Source: an uncultured Ruminococcus sp. (GTDB lineage: Bacteria; Bacillota; Clostridia; Oscillospirales; Ruminococcaceae). From it: a stretch of 17,557 bases of DNA. Position 1 is the stretch's first letter; each line of letters begins with the position of its first letter. Location of the stretch: contig CAMHBN010000008.1 of assembly GCA_946183385.1 (NCBI GenBank), forward strand, positions 1 through 17,557, written 5' to 3'. The notes beneath the pieces were generated by a model. The model ran no database searches. It had not been told where the DNA came from and saw only the letters and a program-made list of their open reading frames with translations. The position numbers and the translations under genes are program-made. Below, one piece after another: positions 7,925 to 14,854 of this stretch.

Positions 7925-9109
7925 GTGGCTTTATTCAAGAAGAAGAAACAGGAAACAGAAGAAGCGGCAGCAGTCGCAGAGCAGGGCTTCGACTACGAGG
8001 CAGCAACGCTCAATGCGCTCAACGCCAAGCTCAACGGCACCCTCTATGACGGCTGTATAATCATGCCGAGAGGTATCACCATCGACGTCAAGATAGGCAG
8101 AAAGGAAGAGCACGACAACGTCAAGAGCGTGCAGTTCCTCTTCCTCGTTACCAGCGACAGCTTCGACGAGCCCATCATCGACCCCATTGACGCGCACGCT
8201 CCCACCGATGAGGAGGTCGTAAATATGGCTGTCGAGATATTCTACGGCGGCTTGTGGCACCCCATCGACCAGTCCCTGTTCAAGAAGAACCCCGTACACG
8301 TACCCGTTACCTTCCTCGGACAGCACTACGACTTCGATATGTACGCTCATTCTATCGTAAGGATAGGCGCTCAGCACGACAACGAGCCCAAGATGCTCGT
8401 GGCTTACATCGCAAACGAGATACCGAAGTACCTCGGCTCGAAGAAGTATTACTGGATAAGAGTATTCCTCGCAAAGCAGGGCGACAAGAAGATAGTAGAA
8501 GTTCGCGTGAACGGCTCCGTCTGCAACGAGCTCACAAAGCCGCTTGAGGAGTATGTAGCTACTTGGAATGACGACAACGGCTTCAGATGCGAGAAGCAGT
8601 TCGCTATATTCGTACAGCGTGGCGAGGACGAGTGCCCCTTCAAGAAGGAGGACGTCGTAAATGCGGCAAACTTCGCGCTTGAAAAGATGGTCAAGATATC
8701 CAATCCCGAGGAGTATCAGGCATTCTGCAAGGAGCTCGACGAATTCACGGGCAACAAGGCACTCGCAGCAGAGATAAGGATATTCATTCCCGAGATATTC
8801 GCAAAGCTCACGCTCGGCTATGAGGAGGGCGACAGCCTCTTCCTGCTCACAGGTGATCAGGACAGCGATGAAGGCGATTCAAGGCTCGAATTCAGGAAGA
8901 CGCAGCTCCGCTCGTACTTCTACCTCCAGCAGGTGATACTCGAGTACCTCAACACAAGACCGCCGCAGGAGGACGTTCAGCGCATCGTATTCAACAGCGT
9001 GGCGTTCAGGGAGCTCCGCAAAGCGAGAGAAGCAGGTCACGAGCCCAAGGATCTCTACGTCCCCGGTACAGCGTACCGCATAGGAGAGCCCAACTACAAG
9101 GTTTGGTAA
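7925..9109 (+). CDS. Conserved-looking protein of unknown function, 394 residues
   Basis: I do not recognise this family. I place the start at GTG 7925 (MALFKKKKQETEE), because AAGGAG at 7909-7914 lies 10 nt upstream; a TTG at 7916 would overlap the ribosome binding site. The protein looks soluble and acidic, with a lysine-rich N-terminal tail (about 3-8), no signal peptide and no membrane segment. Seen segments include a repeated strand-rich pattern around VKSVQFLFLVTSDSFDEP, a YGGLWHPID stretch, YYWIRVFLAKQ and EKQFAIFVQRGEDECPF, then a helical C-terminal part ending YRIGEPNYKVW. No catalytic motif stands out. It is the last gene before a strong terminator and lies 71 nt after prmA. Codon use and length support a real gene. 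Confidence 0.85.
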   Translation: MALFKKKKQETEEAAAVAEQGFDYEAATLNALNAKLNGTLYDGCIIMPRGITIDVKIGRKEEHDNVKSVQFLFLVTSDSFDEPIIDPIDAHAPTDEEVVNMAVEIFYGGLWHPIDQSLFKKNPVHVPVTFLGQHYDFDMYAHSIVRIGAQHDNEPKMLVAYIANEIPKYLGSKKYYWIRVFLAKQGDKKIVEVRVNGSVCNELTKPLEEYVATWNDDNGFRCEKQFAIFVQRGEDECPFKKEDVVNAANFALEKMVKISNPEEYQAFCKELDEFTGNKALAAEIRIFIPEIFAKLTLGYEEGDSLFLLTGDQDSDEGDSRLEFRKTQLRSYFYLQQVILEYLNTRPPQEDVQRIVFNSVAFRELRKAREAGHEPKDLYVPGTAYRIGEPNYKVW

Positions 9110-9122
9110 TTCAGTGATAATA

Positions 9123-9153
9123 AAAACGGCTTCCGATTAGGAAGCCGTTTTTT
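9123..9153 (+). terminator. Rho-independent terminator closing the moxR-prmA run
   Basis: AAAACGGCTTCC (9123-9134), a 5-nt loop, then GGAAGCCGTTTT with a continuing T-run to 9153. A perfect 12-bp stem 13 nt after the last stop codon. Confidence 0.92.
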
Positions 9154-9245
9154 GTCAAGGCTCTGCCTTGACAATCCGCGAGGACTCTGCCCTCGACCCG
9201 CCAGAGGCTCTGCCTCTGGACTCCGTCGGGGAACGCAGTTCCCCG
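9154..9245. repeat. Tandem array of four small hairpins with three-base loops
   Basis: Four back-to-back palindromes: GTCAAGGC/TCT/GCCTTGAC (9154-9172), CGAGGAC/TCT/GCCCTCG (9179-9195, one A-C mismatch), CCAGAGGC/TCT/GCCTCTGG (9201-9219) and CGGGGAAC/GCA/GTTCCCCG (9227-9245). Spacers are 5-7 nt. The first three share a C-TCT-G apex while their stems differ. They begin directly after the terminator T-run and lie between convergent genes. I see no coding sequence here. Confidence 0.8.
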
Positions 9246-9434
9246 AACCCCGAACTACGTTGCCGCTCGCAAGCTCGCTCACTCTGTACAAAAGGCTCAG
9301 TCTGCTTTCGGCGGGTAACAATCGCGGAATATACCCGACAGCTTTTGTAGGGGACGGCGTCCTCGACGTCCCATATATAACCTTGCCCGCGGAGTTATCT
9401 CCGCGCACAATAACTCCACACATAGATATAACGC
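9246..9434. other. Non-coding convergent spacer with further palindromes
   Basis: No supported gene. Beyond the GTAG palindrome at 9347-9372, it holds CGGGTA (9312-9317) pairing with TACCCG (9332-9337), and CGCGGAG/TTAT/CTCCGCG (9388-9405), a 7-bp stem. ORFs crossing here have no ribosome binding site and are built from palindrome translations. Confidence 0.6.
9347..9372 (+). repeat. GTAG palindrome, CCT-loop subtype (copy 1)
   Basis: GTAG (9347-9350) followed by GGGACGGCG / TCCT / CGACGTCCC, a nine-position stem with one G-A mismatch. It closely resembles copy 6 at 16369. Confidence 0.75.
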
Positions 9435-9467
9435 AAAAAAGTCCCCGCACAGCTGTACGGGGACTTT
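9435..9467 (-). terminator. Rho-independent terminator of rpsB-tsf
   Basis: On the minus strand AAAGTCCCCG (9458-9467) pairs with CGGGGACTTT (9438-9447) around a 10-nt loop, and the T-run continues to 9435. It sits 13 nt past the tsf stop. Confidence 0.92.
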
Positions 9468-9480
9468 AAATATGCAATGA

Positions 9481-10401
9481 TTACTTCTTGATCATGTTAG
9501 CAACTTCGTCAGCAAGGTTATCTTCCTTCTTCTCGATACCCTCGCCGCGCTCGTAGCGGATAACGTCTGTTACCTTGATAGAGCCGCCGAGCTTCTTAGC
9601 CTCTGCGTCAACATAGCCCTGAACGGAGAGTTTGTCGTCCTTGACGAAAGCCTGCTCAAGGAGGCAGTTCTCTGTGTAGTACTTGCCAACCTTGCCCTCA
9701 ACGATCTTAGCACGAACCTGCTCGGGCTTGGAAGCCATCTTGGGATCCTCAGCCATCTGAGCCATCATGATCTCCTTCTCCTTCTCGATAACCTCAGCGG
9801 GAACCTGCTCGCGGCAGAGGTAAGCAGCATTGAGAGCAGCGGACTGCATAGCTACGTCCTTACCGATAGGAGCAACTGCGTCAGCAGCGAGGTCGGTGTC
9901 CATCTTAACGAGAACGCCGATGCTGCCGCCGTTGTGGATATAGGAAGCGAGCTTGCCCTCGAGTCTTACGAAACGACGGATAACGATGTTCTCACGGATC
10001 TTCATGCCTGCGAGCTCTGTGAGAGCCTCGCCTACTGTGCCTGTACCGCCGCTGATAGGCATCTCCTTGAGAGCCTCAACGTCAGCGGGATTCTTCTCGA
10101 TGATAGTATTTGCAACGTTTGCAACGAAGTTTCTGATATCGTCTGTGTTGGCAGCGAAGTCTGTCTCTGTGTTTACCTCGAGGAGCACGCCTGTCTCGCC
10201 CTTTACAACGGCAGCAACAACGCCCTCGGCAGCAGCTCTGCCGCTCTTCTTAGCCTGTGTAGCAAGACCTTTTTCTCTGAGGAACTCGATAGCCTTGTCC
10301 ATATCGCCGTCGTTCTCTTCGAGAGCCTTCTTGCAGTCCATCATACCAACGCCAGTGGACTTCATAAGTTCTTTTATTTCTGCAACAGATACCTTACCCA
10401 T
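9481..10401 (-). CDS. tsf: Elongation factor Ts
   Basis: 306 residues, a full-length EF-Ts, the guanine-nucleotide exchange factor that recycles EF-Tu-GDP. The N-terminal UBA-like domain is clear (IKELMKSTGVGMMDCKKAL), followed by the core-domain signature ETDFAANTDDIRNFV at about 78-92, whose TDF motif contacts the EF-Tu nucleotide site. The ATG at 10401 has a perfect AGGAGG at 10411-10416 on the minus strand. It follows rpsB in the usual rpsB-tsf order, but the 113-nt spacer holds an inverted pair of GTAG palindromes (10433-10502). Codon use is that of a highly expressed gene and differs from the GC-ending bias of neighbouring non-translation genes. Confidence 0.97.
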   Translation of the reverse strand: MGKVSVAEIKELMKSTGVGMMDCKKALEENDGDMDKAIEFLREKGLATQAKKSGRAAAEGVVAAVVKGETGVLLEVNTETDFAANTDDIRNFVANVANTIIEKNPADVEALKEMPISGGTGTVGEALTELAGMKIRENIVIRRFVRLEGKLASYIHNGGSIGVLVKMDTDLAADAVAPIGKDVAMQSAALNAAYLCREQVPAEVIEKEKEIMMAQMAEDPKMASKPEQVRAKIVEGKVGKYYTENCLLEQAFVKDDKLSVQGYVDAEAKKLGGSIKVTDVIRYERGEGIEKKEDNLADEVANMIKK

Positions 10402-10432
10402 TGTTATATCCTCCTAAATTTTTAATATTCAA

Positions 10433-10455
10433 GTAGGGGCGGATATTATCCGCCC
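10433..10455 (+). repeat. GTAG palindrome, 19-nt subtype (copy 2)
   Basis: GTAG (10433-10436) then GGGCGGATATTATCCGCCC (10437-10455): a perfect 9-bp stem with one central base. It forms an inverted pair with copy 3, 24 nt away, inside the rpsB-tsf spacer. Confidence 0.85.
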
Positions 10456-10479
10456 GAAATTATACTTGGTTTTATGTGT

Positions 10480-10502
10480 GGGCGGATGATATCCGCCCCT
10501 AC
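10480..10502 (-). repeat. GTAG palindrome, 19-nt subtype (copy 3, inverted)
   Basis: GGGCGGATGATATCCGCCC (10480-10498) followed by CTAC (10499-10502), so GTAG is at its foot on the minus strand. Its stem is nearly the same as copy 2, so the two copies can also pair with each other as one long hairpin. Confidence 0.85.
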
Positions 10503-10514
10503 ATTGATTCTTGA

Positions 10515-11261
10515 TTATTCTGCGTCAGCCTCAGCTGTCTCCTCAGCGGGAGCCTCAGCCTGCTCAGCAGCAGCGTCGCCGCCCTGTCTGCCCTCGATGA
10601 TAGCGTTGGCAACTGTGCCTGCGATAAGCTTTACAGCGCGGATAGCGTCATCGTTACCGGGGATAACGTAGTCGACCTCGTCAGGATCGCAGTTCGTATC
10701 AACGATAGCAACTATCGGGATACCGAGCTTCTTAGCCTCGGCAACAGCGATCTTCTCCTTGCGGGGGTCAACGATGAAGAGTGCTGCGGGGAGCTTCTTC
10801 ATTGTCTTGATACCGCCGAGGAACTTCTCGAGCTTCTCTATCTCAAGGTTGAGCTTGACAACTTCCTTCTTGGGGAGGAGGTTGAAAGTGCCGTCCTCTT
10901 CCATTGTGTGGAGCTGCTCAAGTCTCTTTATACGTGTCTGGATTGTCTTGAAGTTTGTGAGCATACCGCCGAGCCAACGAGCATTTACGTAGTGAGCGCC
11001 TGCACGTGTAGCCTCTTCCTTAACGGAATCTCCAGCCTGCTTCTTAGTACCTACGAAGAGCACCTCGCCGCCCTCTGCTGAGAGGTCACGAACGAAGAGG
11101 TAAGCTTCCTCAAGCTTCTTTACTGTCTTCTGAAGGTCGATGATGTAGATACCGTTTCTCTCTGTGAAGATGTACGGTGCCATTTTGGGGTTCCAGCGTC
11201 TTGTCTGGTGTCCGAAGTGAACACCGGCCTCAAGGAGCTGCTTCATTGAAACTACTGACAT
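10515..11261 (-). CDS. rpsB: 30S ribosomal protein S2
   Basis: 248 residues. The N-terminus carries the family signature [20 protein letters not shown], with [16 protein letters not shown] and the [19 protein letters not shown] segment further on. The C-terminus ends in a low-complexity Ala/Glu tail, common in Clostridia. The ATG at 11261 has AGGAGG eight nt upstream (11270-11275). It is the first gene of rpsB-tsf, with a promoter at 11377-11405 and a leader of about 105 nt. Confidence 0.97.
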   Translation of the reverse strand: MSVVSMKQLLEAGVHFGHQTRRWNPKMAPYIFTERNGIYIIDLQKTVKKLEEAYLFVRDLSAEGGEVLFVGTKKQAGDSVKEEATRAGAHYVNARWLGGMLTNFKTIQTRIKRLEQLHTMEEDGTFNLLPKKEVVKLNLEIEKLEKFLGGIKTMKKLPAALFIVDPRKEKIAVAEAKKLGIPIVAIVDTNCDPDEVDYVIPGNDDAIRAVKLIAGTVANAIIEGRQGGDAAAEQAEAPAEETAEADAE

Positions 11262-11376
11262 TGTGTAGTCCTCCTTAAAAATTGGTTATTATTAATCCTC
11301 CGCACGGCTTGACTTACAGACAACGCCCGACGAGCGCACCAATCCATAAAAGCGCGTGCGTGCGAATTGCTTTAAT

Positions 11377-11405
11377 ATTATACCACATCCCGCCAAATAC
11401 CGCAA
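11377..11405 (-). promoter_or_regulatory. Extended -10 promoter for rpsB-tsf
   Basis: On the minus strand, -35 TTGCGG (11400-11405), 17 nt, then TATAAT (11377-11382) preceded by TGG, an extended -10. It starts a leader of about 105 nt that is GC-rich in its first half; I cannot assign a known leader family. Confidence 0.8.
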
Positions 11406-11420
11406 GGGGCAGTCCAAAAT

Positions 11421-11711
11421 TTAATCAAACAAACTTTTGAGCCTGTTTCTCTGTGAATTTGTACGATATGTCAAATCTGTACATCTGACGAGGATAGTCT
11501 CCGCGCCGACGACCTCCACCGCCGAGCATGGTATCTCGAGGTCTTCTCCGCGTGAGAGCAGTCCGAACAGTCTGCTCCCGCCGTATATCACCAGAGCGGC
11601 GACCTCCGCCGTGTCCGTATCGAAGCGGATATCGTCGATATAGCCGAGCCGTTCGCCCGTGCCGAGGTCGATGACCTCCTTCGAGCGCAGCTCCTCAAGG
11701 CTGCAAAGCAT
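11421..11711 (-). CDS. ylmC: YlmC/YmxH-family PRC-barrel protein
   Basis: 96 residues. The sequence fits the YlmC/YmxH family of PRC-barrel proteins found in spore-forming Firmicutes: SLEELRSKEVIDLGTGERLGYIDD at the N-terminus, a middle stretch GGSRLFGLLSRGEDLEIP, and an IPCSAVEVVGAETILV barrel strand. Members are often annotated as sporulation proteins, but the function is poorly defined. The ATG at 11711 is 5 nt from a GGAGGTG Shine-Dalgarno buried in a 12-bp hairpin (11717-11754), so translation of read-through transcripts may be repressed. The gene ends 15 nt before the rpsB promoter. No dedicated promoter is evident. Confidence 0.85.
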   Translation of the reverse strand: MLCSLEELRSKEVIDLGTGERLGYIDDIRFDTDTAEVAALVIYGGSRLFGLLSRGEDLEIPCSAVEVVGAETILVRCTDLTYRTNSQRNRLKSLFD

Positions 11712-11754
11712 AAAAACACCTCCGCATACTTTTTATAAAGGATATGCGGAGGTG
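11712..11754 (-). terminator. Terminator hairpin that contains the ylmC ribosome binding site
   Basis: In the minus-strand RNA, CACCTCCGCATA (11743-11754) pairs perfectly with TATGCGGAGGTG (11717-11728) around a 14-nt loop, then five U (11712-11716) and immediately the ylmC ATG. It is thus both a rho-independent terminator for the upstream 51-residue gene and a sequestrator of the ylmC GGAGGTG. Confidence 0.8.
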
Positions 11755-11766
11755 CTTGCCTATTAT

Positions 11767-11922
11767 TTATTCTTCGTCGTCATCGTCGTCTTTTTTCTTG
11801 AAAAGCGCCGCAACTATGGTCACAGCCGCTATAGCGACCGCGATACCCGCGATGATAAGAAGCTTCTGCGCGGGGAAGGTGTCACCCGTAGCGGGAACTG
11901 CCGCCAATAATGTATATATCAT
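11767..11922 (-). CDS. 51-residue membrane peptide resembling a lone sortase sorting signal
   Basis: ATG at 11922-11920, stop TAA at 11769-11767; AGGAGGAG (11929-11936) lies 6 nt upstream, so translation is well supported. The peptide starts MIYTLLAAVPATGDTF: VPATG at 9-13 is one residue from LPxTG and is followed by Asp, as in true sorting signals. A hydrophobic segment at 21-41 (KLLIIAGIAVAIAAVTIVAAL), then FKKK and an acidic tail of five Asp and two Glu. The order (motif, membrane segment, positive charges) is that of a cell-wall sorting signal, but there is no signal peptide or surface domain in front. It begins 20 nt after the GGDEF-EAL stop, so the two are probably co-transcribed. Function unknown. 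Confidence 0.8.
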   Translation of the reverse strand: MIYTLLAAVPATGDTFPAQKLLIIAGIAVAIAAVTIVAALFKKKDDDDDEE

Positions 11923-11942
11923 ATTTATCTCCTCCTGTTTGT

Positions 11943-14246
11943 TTATCTTATTATGAACTGAGCGTTCAGGTACTTGTTCTCGAATTCGCTGACCTTCATG
12001 GGCTTTGCGAAGAAGTAGCCCTGATAGAGGTCGCAGCCGTACTCCGCGAGGAATTTCGCCTGCTCCTTCGTCTCGACGCCCTCGGTGATGACCTCCATCT
12101 CCAGCGTTTTCGCGAGCCCGATTATCATTTTCAGTATAGTCTGGCTGCGCTCGGGGTGGTCGGTCTTCTCAAGGAAGCCCATATCTATCTTGAGCACGTC
12201 CGCATCGAGCTCCTTGAGCATATTCAGCGACGAATAGCCGCTTCCGAAGTCGTCTATCTCGACCATGAAGCCCGCCTCGCGCAGGTTGCCGATGAGACGG
12301 AGCTGCTGCTGGGGCTCGTCCATTACCGCCGACTCGGTTATCTCGAGGTGCAGGCAATGCGGCGGGATATTGTACTTGGCTATGAGCGAGGTCATCGTCC
12401 CGCACACATCGAGCATATAGAAGTCCTTGGGTGAGATGTTCACGGAGAGGTAGCTCTCCTCGCGTCCTTCCATTTTCCATATACTCAGCTGTCGGCACGC
12501 GAGCTCCCACATCAGCTTGTCCAGCCTGCTGATAAGACCCGTCTGCTCGAAAATGGGTATGAACTTAGCGGGCGGGATAAGCCCCTCATGCGGGTGTATC
12601 CACCGCACGAGCGCCTCTCCTCCGCATACTCTGCCGCCGACGGATATCTGCGGCTGTATATACGGCTGGAACTGCCCGCTCGCTATCGCGGACTCGAACT
12701 CGCTTATGACCTTCTGCTCATTCATAAAGGTCTTGCGTATCTCGCTGTCGTAATAGGCAACGCTGTTCTGGTAGCTGTCCTTGATGGTCTTTATCGCGAG
12801 GCTTGCGCGGTCGCACATTATCGGGATACGCAGGCTCCTGTCAGCGACCTCGTACACGCCGATGTGAATATGCGTCTTGAAGGACGCATTCTCGAGGAAG
12901 GAATCGACCACCGAATACTTGCTCAGTACCTCATTCTCGTTGAAGCTGTACTTGGGCATACATATCGCGAACCTGTCTCCCGAGAGACGCCCATAGACAA
13001 CGTCGTCCCCGCCGAAGGAAGCGGTTATCTCGGCTATCTTTTTCAGCATCCTGTCGCCCGCCTCAACTCCGAACACATCGTTGACGAGCTTGAAGTTCTT
13101 GACGTCGGTACAGACTATCACGTAGCGGATATCGGGGGTCTCGTCGAGCATAGCCTTTGTCCGCTCAAAGAAATATTCCTTATTATATATGCCCGTGAGC
13201 ATATCGTGCGTAGCGCGGTACTTCTCGGTGTAGTAGCGCACGTACTCCTCCGTCCTGTCGTGGACGAGGAAGAAGCACCCGAGGTACTTTACGTCGCCGT
13301 CGTATATGCGCATGAAGTCGATGTGGTAATAGTGATCCCTGCCCTCGATACGGCGGACGGTGTCCCACGTGCGCTCGGTGCAGTCCTGCGTGATATCCTC
13401 GGTGAACCATTTTTGCAGCTGATTATCGAGCGAGCCGATGTCGATATCAGCCTCGCTGTAGTCCTTGACTGTCCTGTTCGCGTGGACCACCCTTCCCTCG
13501 TTGTCGATACAGACGATACCGTCCTTCATATTGGAGATGGTGAAGAATAGGAGCCTGTCCATAAGTCCGTGCGGCACGTAAATAAGCGTGAAAAACAGCA
13601 TGATCAGCGCAAGAGCCGAATAGAACAGCAGCGAGTAGTCGAACTCGAGCTTGAAATTGAGGTAAATGGCGTGAATTATCATTATCACGCACATCGCCAC
13701 GAGCACAGCGCCGTGCTTTATCTTGTAGAGCTTAGGAGCGCTGCGTATCTTCTTGAAGAGCGCGAGGTTCACGACGAACATCATCGCGTAGATCAGCAGT
13801 ATGTGGTATATGTAGAGGATACCGCGCCCTGTGACATGGTAGAAGTGCTCGCCGAAGCCGTCCTCGTACACGCCCATCTTGAAAACGACCTTCAGGAACG
13901 GGTTGACGAGCATCAGCAGGGCGTCTGCTGCGATAGCGAACACAAAGACGTTATGCGCCTTACCGACGAGCTCCTCCTCGCCCGTGAAAGCCTTCGCATA
14001 GTGCAGTATCATGAGCACCATGATATCCATCAGTACGCAGTATAAGCCGTACACAAAGTACGCGGGACGTGCAGAGGGCATGAGAATGGAAACTGCATTC
14101 ACAGCGACCGCAGAGGATACGGCTGTGAAAACATATCTAAGCGGGCGCTCCATGGGGTTCTTGCTGTACTTCAGCGCGCCGAAAACCGCACAAGCCGCAA
14201 CAAACAGCGACGTTGCGAACAGGCAGACAACAAGCAGCCAGATCAT
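11943..14246 (-). CDS. Membrane PAS-GGDEF-EAL protein, probable c-di-GMP phosphodiesterase
   Basis: 767 residues. Seven or so membrane segments (1-230) resemble the 7TM sensor region found in front of histidine kinases and GGDEF proteins. A PAS-like domain follows (about 235-335), then a GGDEF domain (about 345-500) whose active-site motif reads SGDRF (422-426) instead of GGDEF, so cyclase activity is doubtful. The EAL domain (about 515-765) keeps its key residues: EAL (544-546), Asn603, Glu635, Asp665-Asp666 in IDDFGSGYSS, Lys686, Glu722 and Gln742. It therefore probably hydrolyses c-di-GMP, with the GGDEF part regulatory. The ATG at 14246 has AAAGGTG upstream. A consensus-like promoter lies at 14303-14331; the 51-residue peptide gene follows 20 nt downstream. 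Confidence 0.92.
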   Translation of the reverse strand: MIWLLVVCLFATSLFVAACAVFGALKYSKNPMERPLRYVFTAVSSAVAVNAVSILMPSARPAYFVYGLYCVLMDIMVLMILHYAKAFTGEEELVGKAHNVFVFAIAADALLMLVNPFLKVVFKMGVYEDGFGEHFYHVTGRGILYIYHILLIYAMMFVVNLALFKKIRSAPKLYKIKHGAVLVAMCVIMIIHAIYLNFKLEFDYSLLFYSALALIMLFFTLIYVPHGLMDRLLFFTISNMKDGIVCIDNEGRVVHANRTVKDYSEADIDIGSLDNQLQKWFTEDITQDCTERTWDTVRRIEGRDHYYHIDFMRIYDGDVKYLGCFFLVHDRTEEYVRYYTEKYRATHDMLTGIYNKEYFFERTKAMLDETPDIRYVIVCTDVKNFKLVNDVFGVEAGDRMLKKIAEITASFGGDDVVYGRLSGDRFAICMPKYSFNENEVLSKYSVVDSFLENASFKTHIHIGVYEVADRSLRIPIMCDRASLAIKTIKDSYQNSVAYYDSEIRKTFMNEQKVISEFESAIASGQFQPYIQPQISVGGRVCGGEALVRWIHPHEGLIPPAKFIPIFEQTGLISRLDKLMWELACRQLSIWKMEGREESYLSVNISPKDFYMLDVCGTMTSLIAKYNIPPHCLHLEITESAVMDEPQQQLRLIGNLREAGFMVEIDDFGSGYSSLNMLKELDADVLKIDMGFLEKTDHPERSQTILKMIIGLAKTLEMEVITEGVETKEQAKFLAEYGCDLYQGYFFAKPMKVSEFENKYLNAQFIIR

Positions 14247-14302
14247 ATAATCACCTTTTAACAGAATAATTCAACTGTAAGCGGATATTAATATACGAGA
14301 TA

Positions 14303-14331
14303 ATTCTATCACAGAACTGTCAAAAAGTCAA
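14303..14331 (-). promoter_or_regulatory. Promoter for the GGDEF-EAL gene
   Basis: Minus strand: -35 TTGACT (14326-14331), 17 nt, -10 TAGAAT (14303-14308). It sits 57 nt before the start codon and 35 nt after the M50 stop, separating the two units. Confidence 0.75.
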
Positions 14332-14365
14332 TCACCCGCAAAAGTGAACTTTTAGCGCATGAGTA

Positions 14366-14854
14366 TTATATTTTAGCCATTTCCGCCGCTATGTACGCGA
14401 GCAATCCCACCGCACACAGCAACCTCACAGCCGTGAGACAGGCGCGCAGCTCCCGCTCGCGGACACGTCCCGCCGCGAGCATATCAAGCAGGGCTCCGCC
14501 GTCAAGGGCGCTCAGCGGCAGCAGGTTGAACAGCCCCGCCGCAAGGCTGAGCCGAGCCGTCATGCCGCACACTCCAAACACCGTGAGCACCGCATACAGT
14601 GCCAGATTCGCCGCGGGACCGCTCAACAGCACGAGCGCTCCCCTCCTGATATCAGCCGCAGGAGCCGCGACCATTCTCATCCCGAAGAAGGAGAGCTCCA
14701 CACGGCGGAGCTCTCCGCCCGTGAGCCTCAGAGCCGCGATGTGTCCGAGCTCATGCAGCAGGCAGACGGAATAGAATGAGGCTATCATCCCGCCGTCGCA
14801 GAAGAGAAAGAGCAGAGCGTTGAACAGCAGAAATGAGAATCCGACCCTTATCAC
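14366..14854 (-). CDS. M50 site-2 protease family, SpoIVFB-like
   Basis: 162 residues, nearly all membrane-embedded. The zinc motif HELGH is at 34-38 in the second membrane segment, and NLLPLSALDGG (110-120) supplies the third ligand, Asp118; the middle proline of the usual NPxxPxDG form is replaced by Ala116. This small size and four-to-five-segment layout is that of compact intramembrane metalloproteases such as SpoIVFB. The start is GTG 14854-14852, overlapping the stop of the 99-residue gene by 4 nt (GTGA), so the pair is translationally coupled. The partner is a candidate regulator or substrate. The target is unknown. Confidence 0.88.
   Translation of the reverse strand: MIRVGFSFLLFNALLFLFCDGGMIASFYSVCLLHELGHIAALRLTGGELRRVELSFFGMRMVAAPAADIRRGALVLLSGPAANLALYAVLTVFGVCGMTARLSLAAGLFNLLPLSALDGGALLDMLAAGRVRERELRACLTAVRLLCAVGLLAYIAAEMAKI

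Noticed and set aside
9154..9245. CRISPR array
   Set aside because: The units are adjacent hairpins with different stems and 5-7 nt gaps, not identical repeats with unique spacers.
9094..9450. Overlapping ORFs in the 9154-9434 spacer, both strands
   Set aside because: They translate palindromes, have no ribosome binding site, and overlap two terminators.
11743..11754. Plus-strand ribosome binding site TATGCGGAGGTG
   Set aside because: It is the complement of the terminator arm; no plus-strand gene follows.
12588..13550. 320-codon plus-strand ORF
   Set aside because: Antisense to the GGDEF-EAL gene, whose conserved motifs are on the other strand.
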